Assembly (NCBI GenBank): GCA_947627345.1
Contig: CANQVS010000018.1
Location: 1 to 43,709 of the forward strand
Direction of reading: 5' to 3'
From: an uncultured Clostridia bacterium
GTDB lineage: Bacteria > Bacillota > Clostridia > Oscillospirales > Acutalibacteraceae
DNA: 43,709 nucleotides
Made by a program: the position numbers and the translations under genes. Below the pieces are notes generated by a model. The model searched no databases and had not been told where the DNA came from. It saw nothing but the letters and a program-made list of their open reading frames with translations. Each line of letters starts with the position of its first letter. The stretch's first letter is position 1. Positions 24,762 through 33,438 of this stretch are shown here, one piece after another.

Positions 24762-25791
24762 CCTTGTCCAAAAGCTTTATAGGGAGAAATCACTAAAAAA
24801 AGACGAATTCGTTGAACTTATAAACTGCGGTGAAGATACAGGGAAAGAATTGCAGGCGTTAGCCGAAAAGGTGCGGTTTGAAAATTACGGCAACGATATT
24901 TTTATACGCGGGCTTATAGAATTTACAAACTACTGCAGGCAAAACTGCTACTACTGCGGTATACGCAAGGAAAATTTGAACTGCAACCGCTACCGCCTAA
25001 GCCTTGACGAGATTATGAAATGTTGCAGGGACGGCTACAATCTCGGTTTTCGCACCTTTGTACTTCAGGGCGGAGAGGACCCGTATTTTTCGGACGACAA
25101 AATCTGTAAAATAACGGAAACGATAAAAAAGAATTATCCCGACTGCGCAGTTACGCTTTCGCTTGGAGAAAAGTCCAAAGAAAGCTATAAAAGGTTTTTC
25201 GACTGCGGAGCGGACCGCTATCTTCTCCGCCACGAAACGGCAAATAAGGCTCACTACGAAAAACTTCACCCTCCAAAACAGACCTTTGAAAACCGAATGA
25301 AATGTCTTGAATATTTAAAGGAAATCGGGTATCAGGTCGGTTGCGGATTTATGGTAGGCTCCCCCTATCAGACGGCTGAAAATCTTGCCGAGGATTTGCT
25401 TTTTATCAAAAAAATTAATCCTCAGATGGTCGGGATAGGCCCGTTCATTCATCACACGGACACCAAATTCAGAAATTCCCCCGACGGAACGCTTGATATG
25501 ACGCTGAAAATGCTTTCAATAGTAAGGCTTATGATACCTAAGGTGCTTCTTCCGGCTACTACGGCTTTGGCCACAATCGACCCAAACGGCAGAGAAAAGG
25601 GTATAAAAGCGGGCGCGAATGTAGTAATGCCGAATCTTTCTCCCACAAGCGTAAGAAAAGATTATTCGCTTTATGACAACAAGGTTTGCACGGGCGAGGA
25701 GAGCGCTATGTGCAAAAGCTGCCTGGAAAGGCGGATTAACTCCATAGGCTGTAGAATTGTTACGGCGCGTGGGGACAGCAAAAATATGTAA
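24754..25791 (+). CDS. hydE: [FeFe]-hydrogenase maturase HydE (radical SAM)
   Basis: About 345 residues. A radical-SAM enzyme needed to build the diiron subcluster of the H-cluster. The 4Fe-4S motif CX3CX2C is Cys61, Cys65, Cys68 (CRQNCYYCG). LQGGEDPYFSDD follows, and RHETANKAHYEKLHP and MVGSPYQT are conserved in HydE. A C-terminal cysteine group (CTGEESAMCKSC) could hold an auxiliary cluster. Starts at 24745 (MFSMNN) and 24754 (MNN) are both possible; neither has a strong Shine-Dalgarno, suggesting coupling to the overlapping regulator. Confidence 0.93.
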   Translation: MNNLVQKLYREKSLKKDEFVELINCGEDTGKELQALAEKVRFENYGNDIFIRGLIEFTNYCRQNCYYCGIRKENLNCNRYRLSLDEIMKCCRDGYNLGFRTFVLQGGEDPYFSDDKICKITETIKKNYPDCAVTLSLGEKSKESYKRFFDCGADRYLLRHETANKAHYEKLHPPKQTFENRMKCLEYLKEIGYQVGCGFMVGSPYQTAENLAEDLLFIKKINPQMVGIGPFIHHTDTKFRNSPDGTLDMTLKMLSIVRLMIPKVLLPATTALATIDPNGREKGIKAGANVVMPNLSPTSVRKDYSLYDNKVCTGEESAMCKSCLERRINSIGCRIVTARGDSKNM

Positions 25792-25820
25792 TAAATCACC
25801 GAAATATAAAGGAGTTAGTT

Positions 25821-27236
25821 ATGTATAATCCAAAATCATTAAAGGCGGAGGAATTTATAAGTCACGAGGAAATTCTCGATACTTTAAAATACGCGGACGA
25901 AAACAAGGACAATCTTGAACTTGTAGACAGTCTTTTGGAAAAGGCTTCTCAGTTAAAAGGGTTAAATCACCGTGAGGCTTCCGTTCTTTTAGCGTGCGAG
26001 GACGAACAAAGGATACAAAAGATGTTCGATTTGGCTGAACAGATTAAAAAGGATTTTTACGGAAACAGAATCGTTATGTTCGCGCCGCTTTATCTGTCGA
26101 ACTACTGCGTTAACGGATGCGTATATTGTCCGTATCACCTGAAAAACAAGCATATATGCCGAAAAAAGCTCACGCAGGACGAGATAAGACGCGAGGTTAT
26201 TGCGCTCCAGGATATGGGACACAAACGCCTTGCGATTGAGGCGGGAGAGGACCCCGTTAACAATCCCATCGAATACATACTCGAATCGATAAAAACAATT
26301 TACAGCATTAAGCACAAAAACGGCGCGATAAGAAGAGTAAACGTCAATATTGCGGCGACTACCGTTGAAAATTACCGCAAGCTGAAAGAAGCAGGTATCG
26401 GAACATACATACTCTTTCAGGAAACCTATCATAAAGAAAGTTACGAAAAGCTCCACCCAACAGGCCCCAAGCACAATTACGCTTATCATACCGAGGCTAT
26501 GGACAGGGCTATGCAGGGCGGTATTGACGACGTAGGGCTCGGAGTGCTTTTCGGCTTGGAGCTTTACAGATATGAATTTGCGGGACTTCTTATGCACGCC
26601 GAACATTTGGAGGCTGTTCACGGAGTAGGTCCTCACACAATCAGCGTTCCGAGAATTAAAAAAGCCGACGATATAGACCCCGATGTGTTTGACAACGGAA
26701 TTTCCGATGAGATTTTCGGAAAAATCTGTGCGCTTATCAGAATTTGTGTTCCGTACACAGGTATGATAATTTCAACACGCGAAAGCGAACAGGTCAGAAA
26801 CCGTGTAATCCGCTACGGCGTATCTCAAATCAGCGGAGCATCGAGAACCTCGGTCGGCGGATACGCGGACGAGGGCGAGGCGGAAAACAGCGAGCAGTTT
26901 GACGTCAGCGACCACAGAACTCTTGACGAGGTCGTAAACTGGCTTATGAGAAACGACTATATCCCCTCATTCTGCACGGCGTGCTACCGCGAGGGAAGAA
27001 CAGGCGACAGATTTATGTCGCTTTGCAAAAACAGACAAATTCAAAACTGCTGTCACCCGAACGCTCTTATGACGCTCAAAGAATATCTTATGGACTACGC
27101 GAGCGAAGACACGAAAAAAATCGGCGAAAAAATGATAGAAAAAGAACTTGAAAATATCCCGAATGAAAAGGTGAGAAAAATCTGTAAAGAACATCTTAAA
27201 GACATAGAAAACAATAAACGTGACTTTAGATTTTAA
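25821..27236 (+). CDS. hydG: [FeFe]-hydrogenase maturase HydG (radical SAM tyrosine lyase)
   Basis: A 471-residue enzyme that splits tyrosine to supply the CO and CN ligands of the H-cluster. The radical-SAM motif is Cys96-x3-Cys100-x2-Cys103 (CVNGCVYC). The C-terminal domain has the second cluster motif Cys385-x2-Cys388-x22-Cys411, which distinguishes HydG from the thiamine enzyme ThiH. HPTGPKHNY and SGASRTSVGGYAD also fit HydG. AAGGAG precedes the ATG. It follows hydE by about 30 bp. Confidence 0.95.
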   Translation: MYNPKSLKAEEFISHEEILDTLKYADENKDNLELVDSLLEKASQLKGLNHREASVLLACEDEQRIQKMFDLAEQIKKDFYGNRIVMFAPLYLSNYCVNGCVYCPYHLKNKHICRKKLTQDEIRREVIALQDMGHKRLAIEAGEDPVNNPIEYILESIKTIYSIKHKNGAIRRVNVNIAATTVENYRKLKEAGIGTYILFQETYHKESYEKLHPTGPKHNYAYHTEAMDRAMQGGIDDVGLGVLFGLELYRYEFAGLLMHAEHLEAVHGVGPHTISVPRIKKADDIDPDVFDNGISDEIFGKICALIRICVPYTGMIISTRESEQVRNRVIRYGVSQISGASRTSVGGYADEGEAENSEQFDVSDHRTLDEVVNWLMRNDYIPSFCTACYREGRTGDRFMSLCKNRQIQNCCHPNALMTLKEYLMDYASEDTKKIGEKMIEKELENIPNEKVRKICKEHLKDIENNKRDFRF

Positions 27237-27272
27237 TGCAAGCTGAAATTTTACAATACAGGCGGTGAAATT

Positions 27273-28469
27273 ATGACAACTTTAAACGAAACTCCAAACG
27301 CTAACAGACTTCATATCGGTTTCTACGGAAAACGCAATTCAGGTAAAAGCTCATTGATAAACGCTTTTACAGGTCAGCAGGTAAGCATCGTTTCCGATGT
27401 TGCGGGAACTACGACAGACCCCGTTAAAAAGGCTATGGAAATAAACGGGCTCGGAGCGTGCGTGCTTATTGATACAGCGGGCTTTGACGACATCGGCGAA
27501 CTGGGAAAAATCAGAGTGGAAAAAACCGAAAAAACCGCTGAAAAGATTGACATCGCGGTCGTGCTTTTCTCGGGAGACGATATTACCCTTGAACGTGAAT
27601 GGTATAACTTTTTTAAAGACAAAAAAATACCTGTTATTCCCGTAGTCAGCAAGGCTGATTTACTTGTTAACGGAAGCGCCTATGCGCTTAAAATCCGCAA
27701 TCAAATCGGCGTGTCCCCCGTCCAGGTCAGCGCGATTGAAAACAGCGGTATAGATGAACTTAAAGAGGAACTTGTGCGCCTTATCCCCTCTGAATACGGC
27801 GCTCAGACTATTACGGGCGGACTTTGCTCGGAAAACGACCTTGTTTTGCTCGTTATGCCCCAGGATATTCAAGCGCCGAAGGGCAGGCTTATTCTCCCAC
27901 AGGTTCAGACTATCCGCGAATTGCTCGACAAAAAATGTATTGTCACAAGCTGTACGACGGATAAATTCCTTGAGACTCTGAAAACTTTAAGCAAACCGCC
28001 CAAACTTATTATTACGGACTCGCAGGTCTTTTCGTTTGTGCATAAAAACAAACCAAGCGACAGTATGCTAACGAGTTTTTCCGTATTGTTTGCAGGATAC
28101 AAAGGCGATTTGAAGTACTATATCGAGGGTGCAAAAGCGATTGACCGTCTGACTGAAAACAGCAGGGTTTTAATAGCGGAATGTTGCACTCACGCCCCGC
28201 TTTCCGAGGATATAGGGCGGGAGAAAATTCCGCGTCTTTTGAGAAAACGTGTGGGAGAAGGCTTAAAAATCGACATAGTTTCTGGAACTGATTTTCCCGA
28301 AAACCTCGATGAATACAACCTCATAATTCAATGCGGAGGTTGTATGTTCAACAGAAAATACATATTAAGCAGAACAGAAAAAGCAAAGCAAAAAAACGTC
28401 CCAATGACAAATTACGGCGTGACAATTGCCCATATTACAGGCATTTTGGACGATATCGCAATTCCATAA
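27273..28469 (+). CDS. hydF: [FeFe]-hydrogenase maturation GTPase HydF
   Basis: A 398-residue scaffold that receives the diiron unit from HydE/HydG and hands it to apo-hydrogenase. The N-terminal GTPase domain has GKRNSGKSS (19-27), a TTTD switch near 46, DTAG (67-70) and SKAD (126-129). A dimerisation domain follows. The C-terminal cluster site is Cys305-Thr-His307 and Cys354-Gly-Gly-Cys357 (CTH, CGGC), as in the family. It follows hydG by about 35 bp with GGCGGTG upstream. No hydrogenase structural gene is in the window. Confidence 0.95.
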   Translation: MTTLNETPNANRLHIGFYGKRNSGKSSLINAFTGQQVSIVSDVAGTTTDPVKKAMEINGLGACVLIDTAGFDDIGELGKIRVEKTEKTAEKIDIAVVLFSGDDITLEREWYNFFKDKKIPVIPVVSKADLLVNGSAYALKIRNQIGVSPVQVSAIENSGIDELKEELVRLIPSEYGAQTITGGLCSENDLVLLVMPQDIQAPKGRLILPQVQTIRELLDKKCIVTSCTTDKFLETLKTLSKPPKLIITDSQVFSFVHKNKPSDSMLTSFSVLFAGYKGDLKYYIEGAKAIDRLTENSRVLIAECCTHAPLSEDIGREKIPRLLRKRVGEGLKIDIVSGTDFPENLDEYNLIIQCGGCMFNRKYILSRTEKAKQKNVPMTNYGVTIAHITGILDDIAIP

Positions 28470-28479
28470 TAAATTAAGA

Positions 28480-28870
28480 ATTAAAAATTAAAAATTTTGC
28501 AGAATACGTTCCTCTCTGTCTGAAAGCAGATAGAGAGGAAATGTTTGATAGGAATTTTTCGCAGAACCTGTCCTCTATATCCAAAACAAAATAGAGGAGG
28601 AAACGTCTGGGGGATATGCTTTTTAGAGCGAGACTGCACGGTGTGATGTGGTAAATCTAAAAAGTCTACAGTAGAACCTTTCCTTTCTATCCAAAGTAAG
28701 ATAGAGGAAGAAAGGTTTGGGGGATATGGTTTGTCCGAGAGGGACTGCAATGTATGACGCGGAGATTTAAAAAACGCAGAACCTATCCTCCCTATCCAAA
28801 ACAAGACATAGGCAGAAACGTTTGGGGGATATGATTTGTCCGAGAGGGACCGCAATGTATGATGTGGAGA
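28480..28870 (-). repeat. Intergenic repeat cluster 4 (three copies, reverse)
   Basis: The same unit as clusters 1-3 in the opposite orientation. Copies have their heads (minus-strand CCACATCA/CGCGTCA) at about 28651, 28762 and 28867. They read GGGACTGCA followed by ATG(T)GACG-type ends on the plus strand. Hairpins include CTATC...GATAG and CCTAT...ATAGG. At the left end is a variant perfect hairpin, CCTCTCTGTCTG-4-CAGATAGAGAGG (about 28511-28538, one G-T pair). It lies between the convergent hydF and the Lys-rich secreted gene. Confidence 0.88.
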
Positions 28871-28876
28871 TATAAA

Positions 28877-28910
28877 ACAACTCCTGCCCTGATTTATGGG
28901 CAGGAGTTGT
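28877..28910. terminator. Strong bidirectional terminator
   Basis: A 13-bp perfect stem (ACAACTCCTGCCC / GGGCAGGAGTTGT) has TTTT on the plus side and TTTTATATC on the minus side. It serves the minus-strand secreted gene and possibly readthrough from hydF. Confidence 0.9.
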
Positions 28911-28942
28911 TTTTGGTTTACTTAACCTATAAGAAAGGAAGA

Positions 28943-29743
28943 TTATTTAATTTTTATCGTAATCTTTTTCGTTACCGTTTTGGATTTATATTTCTTTGTT
29001 CCCTTTGCAGTAATTTTTATTTTGATTTTGTAGGTGCCTTTTTTCGTTCCCTTTTTTATCGTGATTTTTCCCTTTTTGTTTACGGTAAGCTTTTTAGAAC
29101 CGCCCAGTTTTTTGTACTTTACTTCTCCTTTAGCCTTTTTTACGGTAAGAGCGTTAATCGTTACCTTTGACCTTTTAAGCTTTTTCGCTTTTACCGTCTT
29201 TGTTTTCACTGTAACCTTTATAGGGTTAGCCTTTTCCGCTTTCTTGAGGATAGTCGGTTCTGTTGCTTCTGTACTCTCTGAAGTCAGCCCTACAGGTTCT
29301 GTTGTCGGTTCAACCGTGGTAGGTTCAGACTTTTCGGATTCCGTTGGGGCGGTACTTGTCGATTCTGTAATTGGCAAGGTTGTAACTGATTCAGTCGGCT
29401 TATCTGTTGCAGATCCTGTCGTAGCAATTACTTCCGTAAAAGATTCTACCCTAATCAGTTTTGATCTTGCGTTAGTAAGATTATATAGAGCTTCTTTATA
29501 TTGAGCTTCTGTAGCGTTATCATTGTAATAAAGAAGATCCATACCATCTCTGAAAGCAGCATAAAACTCATAATAATTTAAGTAGCAATCATTACGATAT
29601 TCAACACCTTCTACAATCATACTTGCATCTGCGAGAGCAAAATTCAACTCAGTTTTAAAGTCAGCAAATTCTGCAAAAGCAGTAGTACTACAGTTAAGTA
29701 ACAATAATGCAATCAAGGTAGCTACACATATTATTCTTTTAAT
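28943..29743 (-). CDS. Secreted Thr/Glu- and Lys-rich protein, apparent ATT start
   Basis: About 266 residues: a signal peptide (KRIICVATLIALLLLN, cleavage near TTAFA), a helical N-domain with FYAAFRDGMDLLYYNDNATE (to about 105), a Thr/Ser/Glu/Pro-rich linker (about 105-170), and a Lys-rich beta domain (about 175-266) ending KKITIKIK. That type of C-terminal domain is common in secreted proteins of ruminococci. AGGAGA (29751-29756) is seven bases before an ATT codon at 29743, exactly where the usual MKR start of neighbouring secreted genes would be. The only standard start in frame is GTG at 29761, upstream of the ribosome-binding site. The function is unknown. It follows the truncated ATPase on the same strand. 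Confidence 0.7.
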   Translation of the reverse strand: MKRIICVATLIALLLLNCSTTAFAEFADFKTELNFALADASMIVEGVEYRNDCYLNYYEFYAAFRDGMDLLYYNDNATEAQYKEALYNLTNARSKLIRVESFTEVIATTGSATDKPTESVTTLPITESTSTAPTESEKSEPTTVEPTTEPVGLTSESTEATEPTILKKAEKANPIKVTVKTKTVKAKKLKRSKVTINALTVKKAKGEVKYKKLGGSKKLTVNKKGKITIKKGTKKGTYKIKIKITAKGTKKYKSKTVTKKITIKIK

Positions 29744-29991
29744 AACAATCTCTCCTAACACTAAAAGAATGGTCTTCTATATACTTAACCTTGTCAATGA
29801 AGCTTTTGTGACATATCTTTTAATATTGATTTTTCATTACAATAAACACTAATAGACTAATACGAATAAACAACTTCAGTTAACCATTTGTTTCCAATCT
29901 TATTACCAGTTAATCTATATCAGATTTCTTTTTTTATCATAATTAATACTTATATCAACTGTTTGATTGTTATTACTTCCGTTGCTAAAAA

Positions 29992-30147
29992 TTACGTTAT
30001 CATATTCATCAGAGTGCTTTCTCCCGCGCCGTTCGGTCCGAGCAAGCCGTAAACACCCGGTGTGAGAGTAATGGAAAAGTCGCAGAGAGCTTTTACCTTT
30101 CCGTTTTTATAAGTTTTATTAAGGTTTTTTATTTCAAGCGTAAGCAT
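29992..30147 (-). pseudogene. Truncated ABC transporter ATPase (N-terminal fragment)
   Basis: A 51-codon open frame matching the first 50 residues of the ATPase at 34756-35652: LEIKNLNKTYKNGKVKALCD, then GVYGLLGPNGAGES. It ends TLMNMIT then stop. The Walker A lysine is changed to Glu (GAGES for GAGKS), and everything after Walker A is missing. It follows the permease stop by four bases, as in the intact copy. About 80 bp at 30024-30103 are near identical to 35534-35613, while the permeases have diverged strongly. Confidence 0.88.
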
Positions 30148-30151
30148 ATTT

Positions 30152-32512
30152 TCACTCTTTTAAAGTCCTGTTTGTAAATTTTCTTAATGATAAAAGCATT
30201 AAAATCACAGCGGTTAATATTGATACTAAAATTACAGTAAAGGAGCATAGCCTGTAATTTCCGCAGAAAATCGCTCCCGCTCTGATTAGCTGATTCGGGA
30301 ATATCAGAATACACGGCATTACAAGAGTTATTGTAGAAATAACAAGGGTAAGCATATGATTTTTCAAAAATACCGAAAACATCACAATCGCCATAGCGGA
30401 TAAAGCAACGACGGAAAAATAACATAACATATTAAGCAAAAACGCGTTTAATACGCTTATTTTTCCGACCGCGCATTTGAACACGTTTATACAAACTATA
30501 GGCGTTATCAGGCTGTTTGCGCCGAAGCTTTTTAAAAAGCTTATAAAATAGGGAGCATAAACGCAGATAAATTCCGTTATTACGGCGAAAAGAACTATAG
30601 AAAGCTTATCAAAATACAGCCTTGATTTTCCGTTGCGTGTCGGTTGAATTAAATTAATCATATTCCTTTTGTATTCTACAGTAAAAACAAACGGGACAGA
30701 AACAAGCATAAGCAAAATAATCAGAACTAAGCTTGCCCACTCTCTTTCGGAATTATTAATAAAATCAGCATATAATTTTTCATCAATAAATTTTGCCTCA
30801 ATACCCTCTGTATTTAACGTTTTAAGCCTTTTATATTGATTATTTACGCGTTCAAATGCACTTCCCTCTGTTTCAAGTATTCGGTTTATCGTATTTATCA
30901 AAACCTCCTTTGTCTGAACGGACAGGCTTTCGTCGTTGTCTATATCCTCAACTCTCATATTAAGCTTTTTAAAATACTTATTCTCCCGTTCAATAAATTT
31001 TTCTTTATCCGCGGTTAAATCTCCCTCCAGCTTTTCCATATATGCTTTATACGGCACATCGTCGGCGTTTAAGTACGGATATTCTATCGTATTGAGCGAG
31101 GACAATACAGCCAATAAAACTATAACGGCAGAAAATATAAGCATTTTATTAACCCAAAAAAATTTATACCTTTCTCCGTTAAGAATATGCACGCTCCCTG
31201 TGAAATGAAAACAATCTTTTATTTTAACCAAAGGTCGGGGAAGTACGATTTTTGTTTTCTCATTTGCTTTCAGACAATAATATACGCAGGAAATAACCGT
31301 TGATAAAATAATTAAAACCGAAAAGACAAGAATATCCAAAGCGTAAACAGAAACAGGCTCGTTAAATATACTTATATTTATATATTTTCCTAAAAAACAG
31401 GAGCTGTTTAAAGCGTAAAAAATATTTATATATTTAAAGTAGTCAGAAAAGGTCGTATTCAAGGCGGAATTATACAGAAAATATTCGGAAGATATAAGCA
31501 GAGCTGAAATCAGATATACGAAAGAAGTGTTTGAAAAAATTATAAATAACATCGCAAAAATCGATGCCGACAAAAGCATTGAAATTGCCCTGCACAATAA
31601 GCTTAACACACAAAACTGTCCGATATTGAGGTTAAGATTACAGTTTTGAAAATCGGATACGGACTGTATCTGACGTGTTAAATCAAAATCACCGTACAAA
31701 TAACCGCCTGCCGTAAAAATTCCCGCAGAAAAGATTACACAAACGACAAGCGTAATAATAAATAATGCAATAAATTTTGCTGAAATTGTTTCTATGCGCC
31801 CGTTTTTTGACGAACGGATAAGCCTGTCGGTTAAGCTTTCTTTATCCTGTAAAAAAAGGTAAACACAGGAAAGGAAAACTATGGCAATTAAAAAATAATC
31901 TCCGAACTTATAGCTTAAAGCGCTTGTTACGGGAATATCGTTTCCTATGCTGAGCTTAATTTGTTTTAAGCCTCTGAAATCCTCGGCGGTTTTAAAAAGA
32001 TTTCTGTATGAAAAATTATCTTTAAAAACGGAAAATTCCGATTGACTAAACGCGCGTTTATCCATCTCACCGATAAATTTCGGATATGAATTTATATAAT
32101 TAACCTGCCTTGACAGCTCATAAAAATACGTTTCTCTCTTTTTATCAAAACCGCTTTTATTCAGGCGTTTTGACACGGAATAAGACCTCGGATTTTCCTC
32201 TTTATACTTATTTAATACGTTGATATAATCCTGCAATTCTTCCTTTGTTTCGGCAAGGGCCGTTTCTCTCATAACCGAAAGTATTTCATAAGCCTTTGTT
32301 TCTTCTAAAATTTTTTGCTCTGCGGTTTTAAAGCTCATTTGAGAAAATCGGTTGATAATTGCCTTATATTCCTGATTATTGTATATACTGTTTTCAGAAG
32401 TCTGCTGTAAAAAACAAAAAAGACCTATATTAAGCAAAAAACACAAACATATCAATATTAAGATTATCTTTTTGCCCAATACCTTCATCAATTCATAATA
32501 TACAAGCTTCAT
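30152..32512 (-). CDS. Double-length ABC-2-type permease (copy A)
   Basis: A 786-residue membrane protein with about twelve helices in two similar halves. Each half has one N-terminal helix, a long charged extracytoplasmic segment (about 33-205 and 475-580), then a group of five or so helices. Equivalent motifs occur after the first of these: RLIRSSKNGRIETISAKFIA near 235-255 and LIQPTRNGKSRLYFDKLSI near 615-635. It therefore looks like two ABC-2-type permease units fused head to tail, which would provide both halves of a transporter channel. Substrate unknown. Its start overlaps the upstream gene by four bases (ATGA). Its own ATPase partner is truncated, so it may be inactive or use the ATPase of copy B. 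Confidence 0.78.
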   Translation of the reverse strand: MKLVYYELMKVLGKKIILILICLCFLLNIGLFCFLQQTSENSIYNNQEYKAIINRFSQMSFKTAEQKILEETKAYEILSVMRETALAETKEELQDYINVLNKYKEENPRSYSVSKRLNKSGFDKKRETYFYELSRQVNYINSYPKFIGEMDKRAFSQSEFSVFKDNFSYRNLFKTAEDFRGLKQIKLSIGNDIPVTSALSYKFGDYFLIAIVFLSCVYLFLQDKESLTDRLIRSSKNGRIETISAKFIALFIITLVVCVIFSAGIFTAGGYLYGDFDLTRQIQSVSDFQNCNLNLNIGQFCVLSLLCRAISMLLSASIFAMLFIIFSNTSFVYLISALLISSEYFLYNSALNTTFSDYFKYINIFYALNSSCFLGKYINISIFNEPVSVYALDILVFSVLIILSTVISCVYYCLKANEKTKIVLPRPLVKIKDCFHFTGSVHILNGERYKFFWVNKMLIFSAVIVLLAVLSSLNTIEYPYLNADDVPYKAYMEKLEGDLTADKEKFIERENKYFKKLNMRVEDIDNDESLSVQTKEVLINTINRILETEGSAFERVNNQYKRLKTLNTEGIEAKFIDEKLYADFINNSEREWASLVLIILLMLVSVPFVFTVEYKRNMINLIQPTRNGKSRLYFDKLSIVLFAVITEFICVYAPYFISFLKSFGANSLITPIVCINVFKCAVGKISVLNAFLLNMLCYFSVVALSAMAIVMFSVFLKNHMLTLVISTITLVMPCILIFPNQLIRAGAIFCGNYRLCSFTVILVSILTAVILMLLSLRKFTNRTLKE

Positions 32513-33438
32513 TTTAAAAGCTCCTGCTTTGCGATAATATTGCCGTTTTTATCAAATGAGATTTTAATTTTATATTTCTCCTTTGTTCCGTCTTTGTAAT
32601 TTACTGTGATTTTTACCGTATCATTTTCAATATCAGAGTAATCGAAGGTGTTTTTAGTCCTTAGGGTTTTCTGCTGAGAATTATAAAAAAGCTTTTCATA
32701 CCTGTACAAAAAGAAATCTTCATCAACGTTCGGACGCGCTTTTACCGTTTTGTTCTGAATAATAATATCGTCGTCATTTTGCGGTAATAATTTGTTGTTG
32801 GCGGTTGAGAGGAGAATATCGGTATAAATTACAGTATCCTTTGTATCGCCTTTAGCTTCAAGATAATATATATCGGATATCTCGCCTGATTTATATAAAT
32901 TTGAATTAACCGTGCCTGTTTCCTTGTTTGAATCCTTTCGTTCTCTTGTAATATCAAACATACTCATTCCGTTAAAATAAACATTTTTTATGTCGTCAAA
33001 CTGTCCGTTATCCCACCTCAACTCCATATCTCTGTACGGGTCGAAATCCTCCTTAACCATAGCCTTGTCGGGCTTGTAATAAAACGAAATATATTCAAGT
33101 CCTCTGCTAACCTTATTGTACCTCGTGTAATATACGGTTTTCTTATCACTCCCGACCTTTATATTTTTTATATTATTTCCCTTGTAGCATATATACAAAT
33201 TATCATACGTTTTTCTGTCGTTAAGCTTAAAAACGAGCTTTGAATTTTCAATTTTCTCTTTCGTCTGTTTAATGAGCGTATCTTTGTTTTGTTTCAGTAA
33301 AACATTATCCTCCGCATTAGTTGACGTTCCTATATAAAGCTCTATTTCATTTTTTCCGCCACCCGACGCAGACAAGGCAAGTAAAATTATAAACGTCAGC
33401 AAAAAGACATTTTTACTCATACACAAATACTTTTTCAT
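32509..33438 (-). CDS. Exported protein of the transporter module (copy A)
   Basis: A 309-residue protein with an N-terminal hydrophobic segment (NVFLLTFIILLALSASGGG). It is a paralogue of the 326-residue lipoprotein at 38003-38983: shared features are the KI/IELYIG start, NLYICYKGNNIKNIKV against NLYFSGSNIRNIEI, and a W-x-GxFDD(I/V) motif. Where copy B has a lipobox Cys (FTSC), this copy reads SASGGG, so it may have lost lipid anchoring. No known domain. GGGAG lies seven bases before the ATG at 33438, which overlaps the preceding gene by 26 bases. Confidence 0.7.
   Translation of the reverse strand: MKKYLCMSKNVFLLTFIILLALSASGGGKNEIELYIGTSTNAEDNVLLKQNKDTLIKQTKEKIENSKLVFKLNDRKTYDNLYICYKGNNIKNIKVGSDKKTVYYTRYNKVSRGLEYISFYYKPDKAMVKEDFDPYRDMELRWDNGQFDDIKNVYFNGMSMFDITRERKDSNKETGTVNSNLYKSGEISDIYYLEAKGDTKDTVIYTDILLSTANNKLLPQNDDDIIIQNKTVKARPNVDEDFFLYRYEKLFYNSQQKTLRTKNTFDYSDIENDTVKITVNYKDGTKEKYKIKISFDKNGNIIAKQELLK

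Noticed and set aside
28481..28855. A 124-codon minus-strand open frame with internal peptide repeats (YPPNVS..., YPPNLS...)
   Set aside because: It lies entirely within repeat cluster 4. The peptide repeats only reflect the DNA repeats, and length is not conserved between clusters.
29762..29991. Search for a small gene or promoter between the ATPase remnant and the secreted gene
   Set aside because: It is AT-rich with no open frame carrying a ribosome-binding site. A TTGACA occurs, but no -10 at the right distance.
30129..30425. A 98-codon minus-strand open frame near the permease 3' end
   Set aside because: It is an out-of-frame shadow of the copy A permease; the permease frame has consistent membrane-protein composition and homology to copy B.
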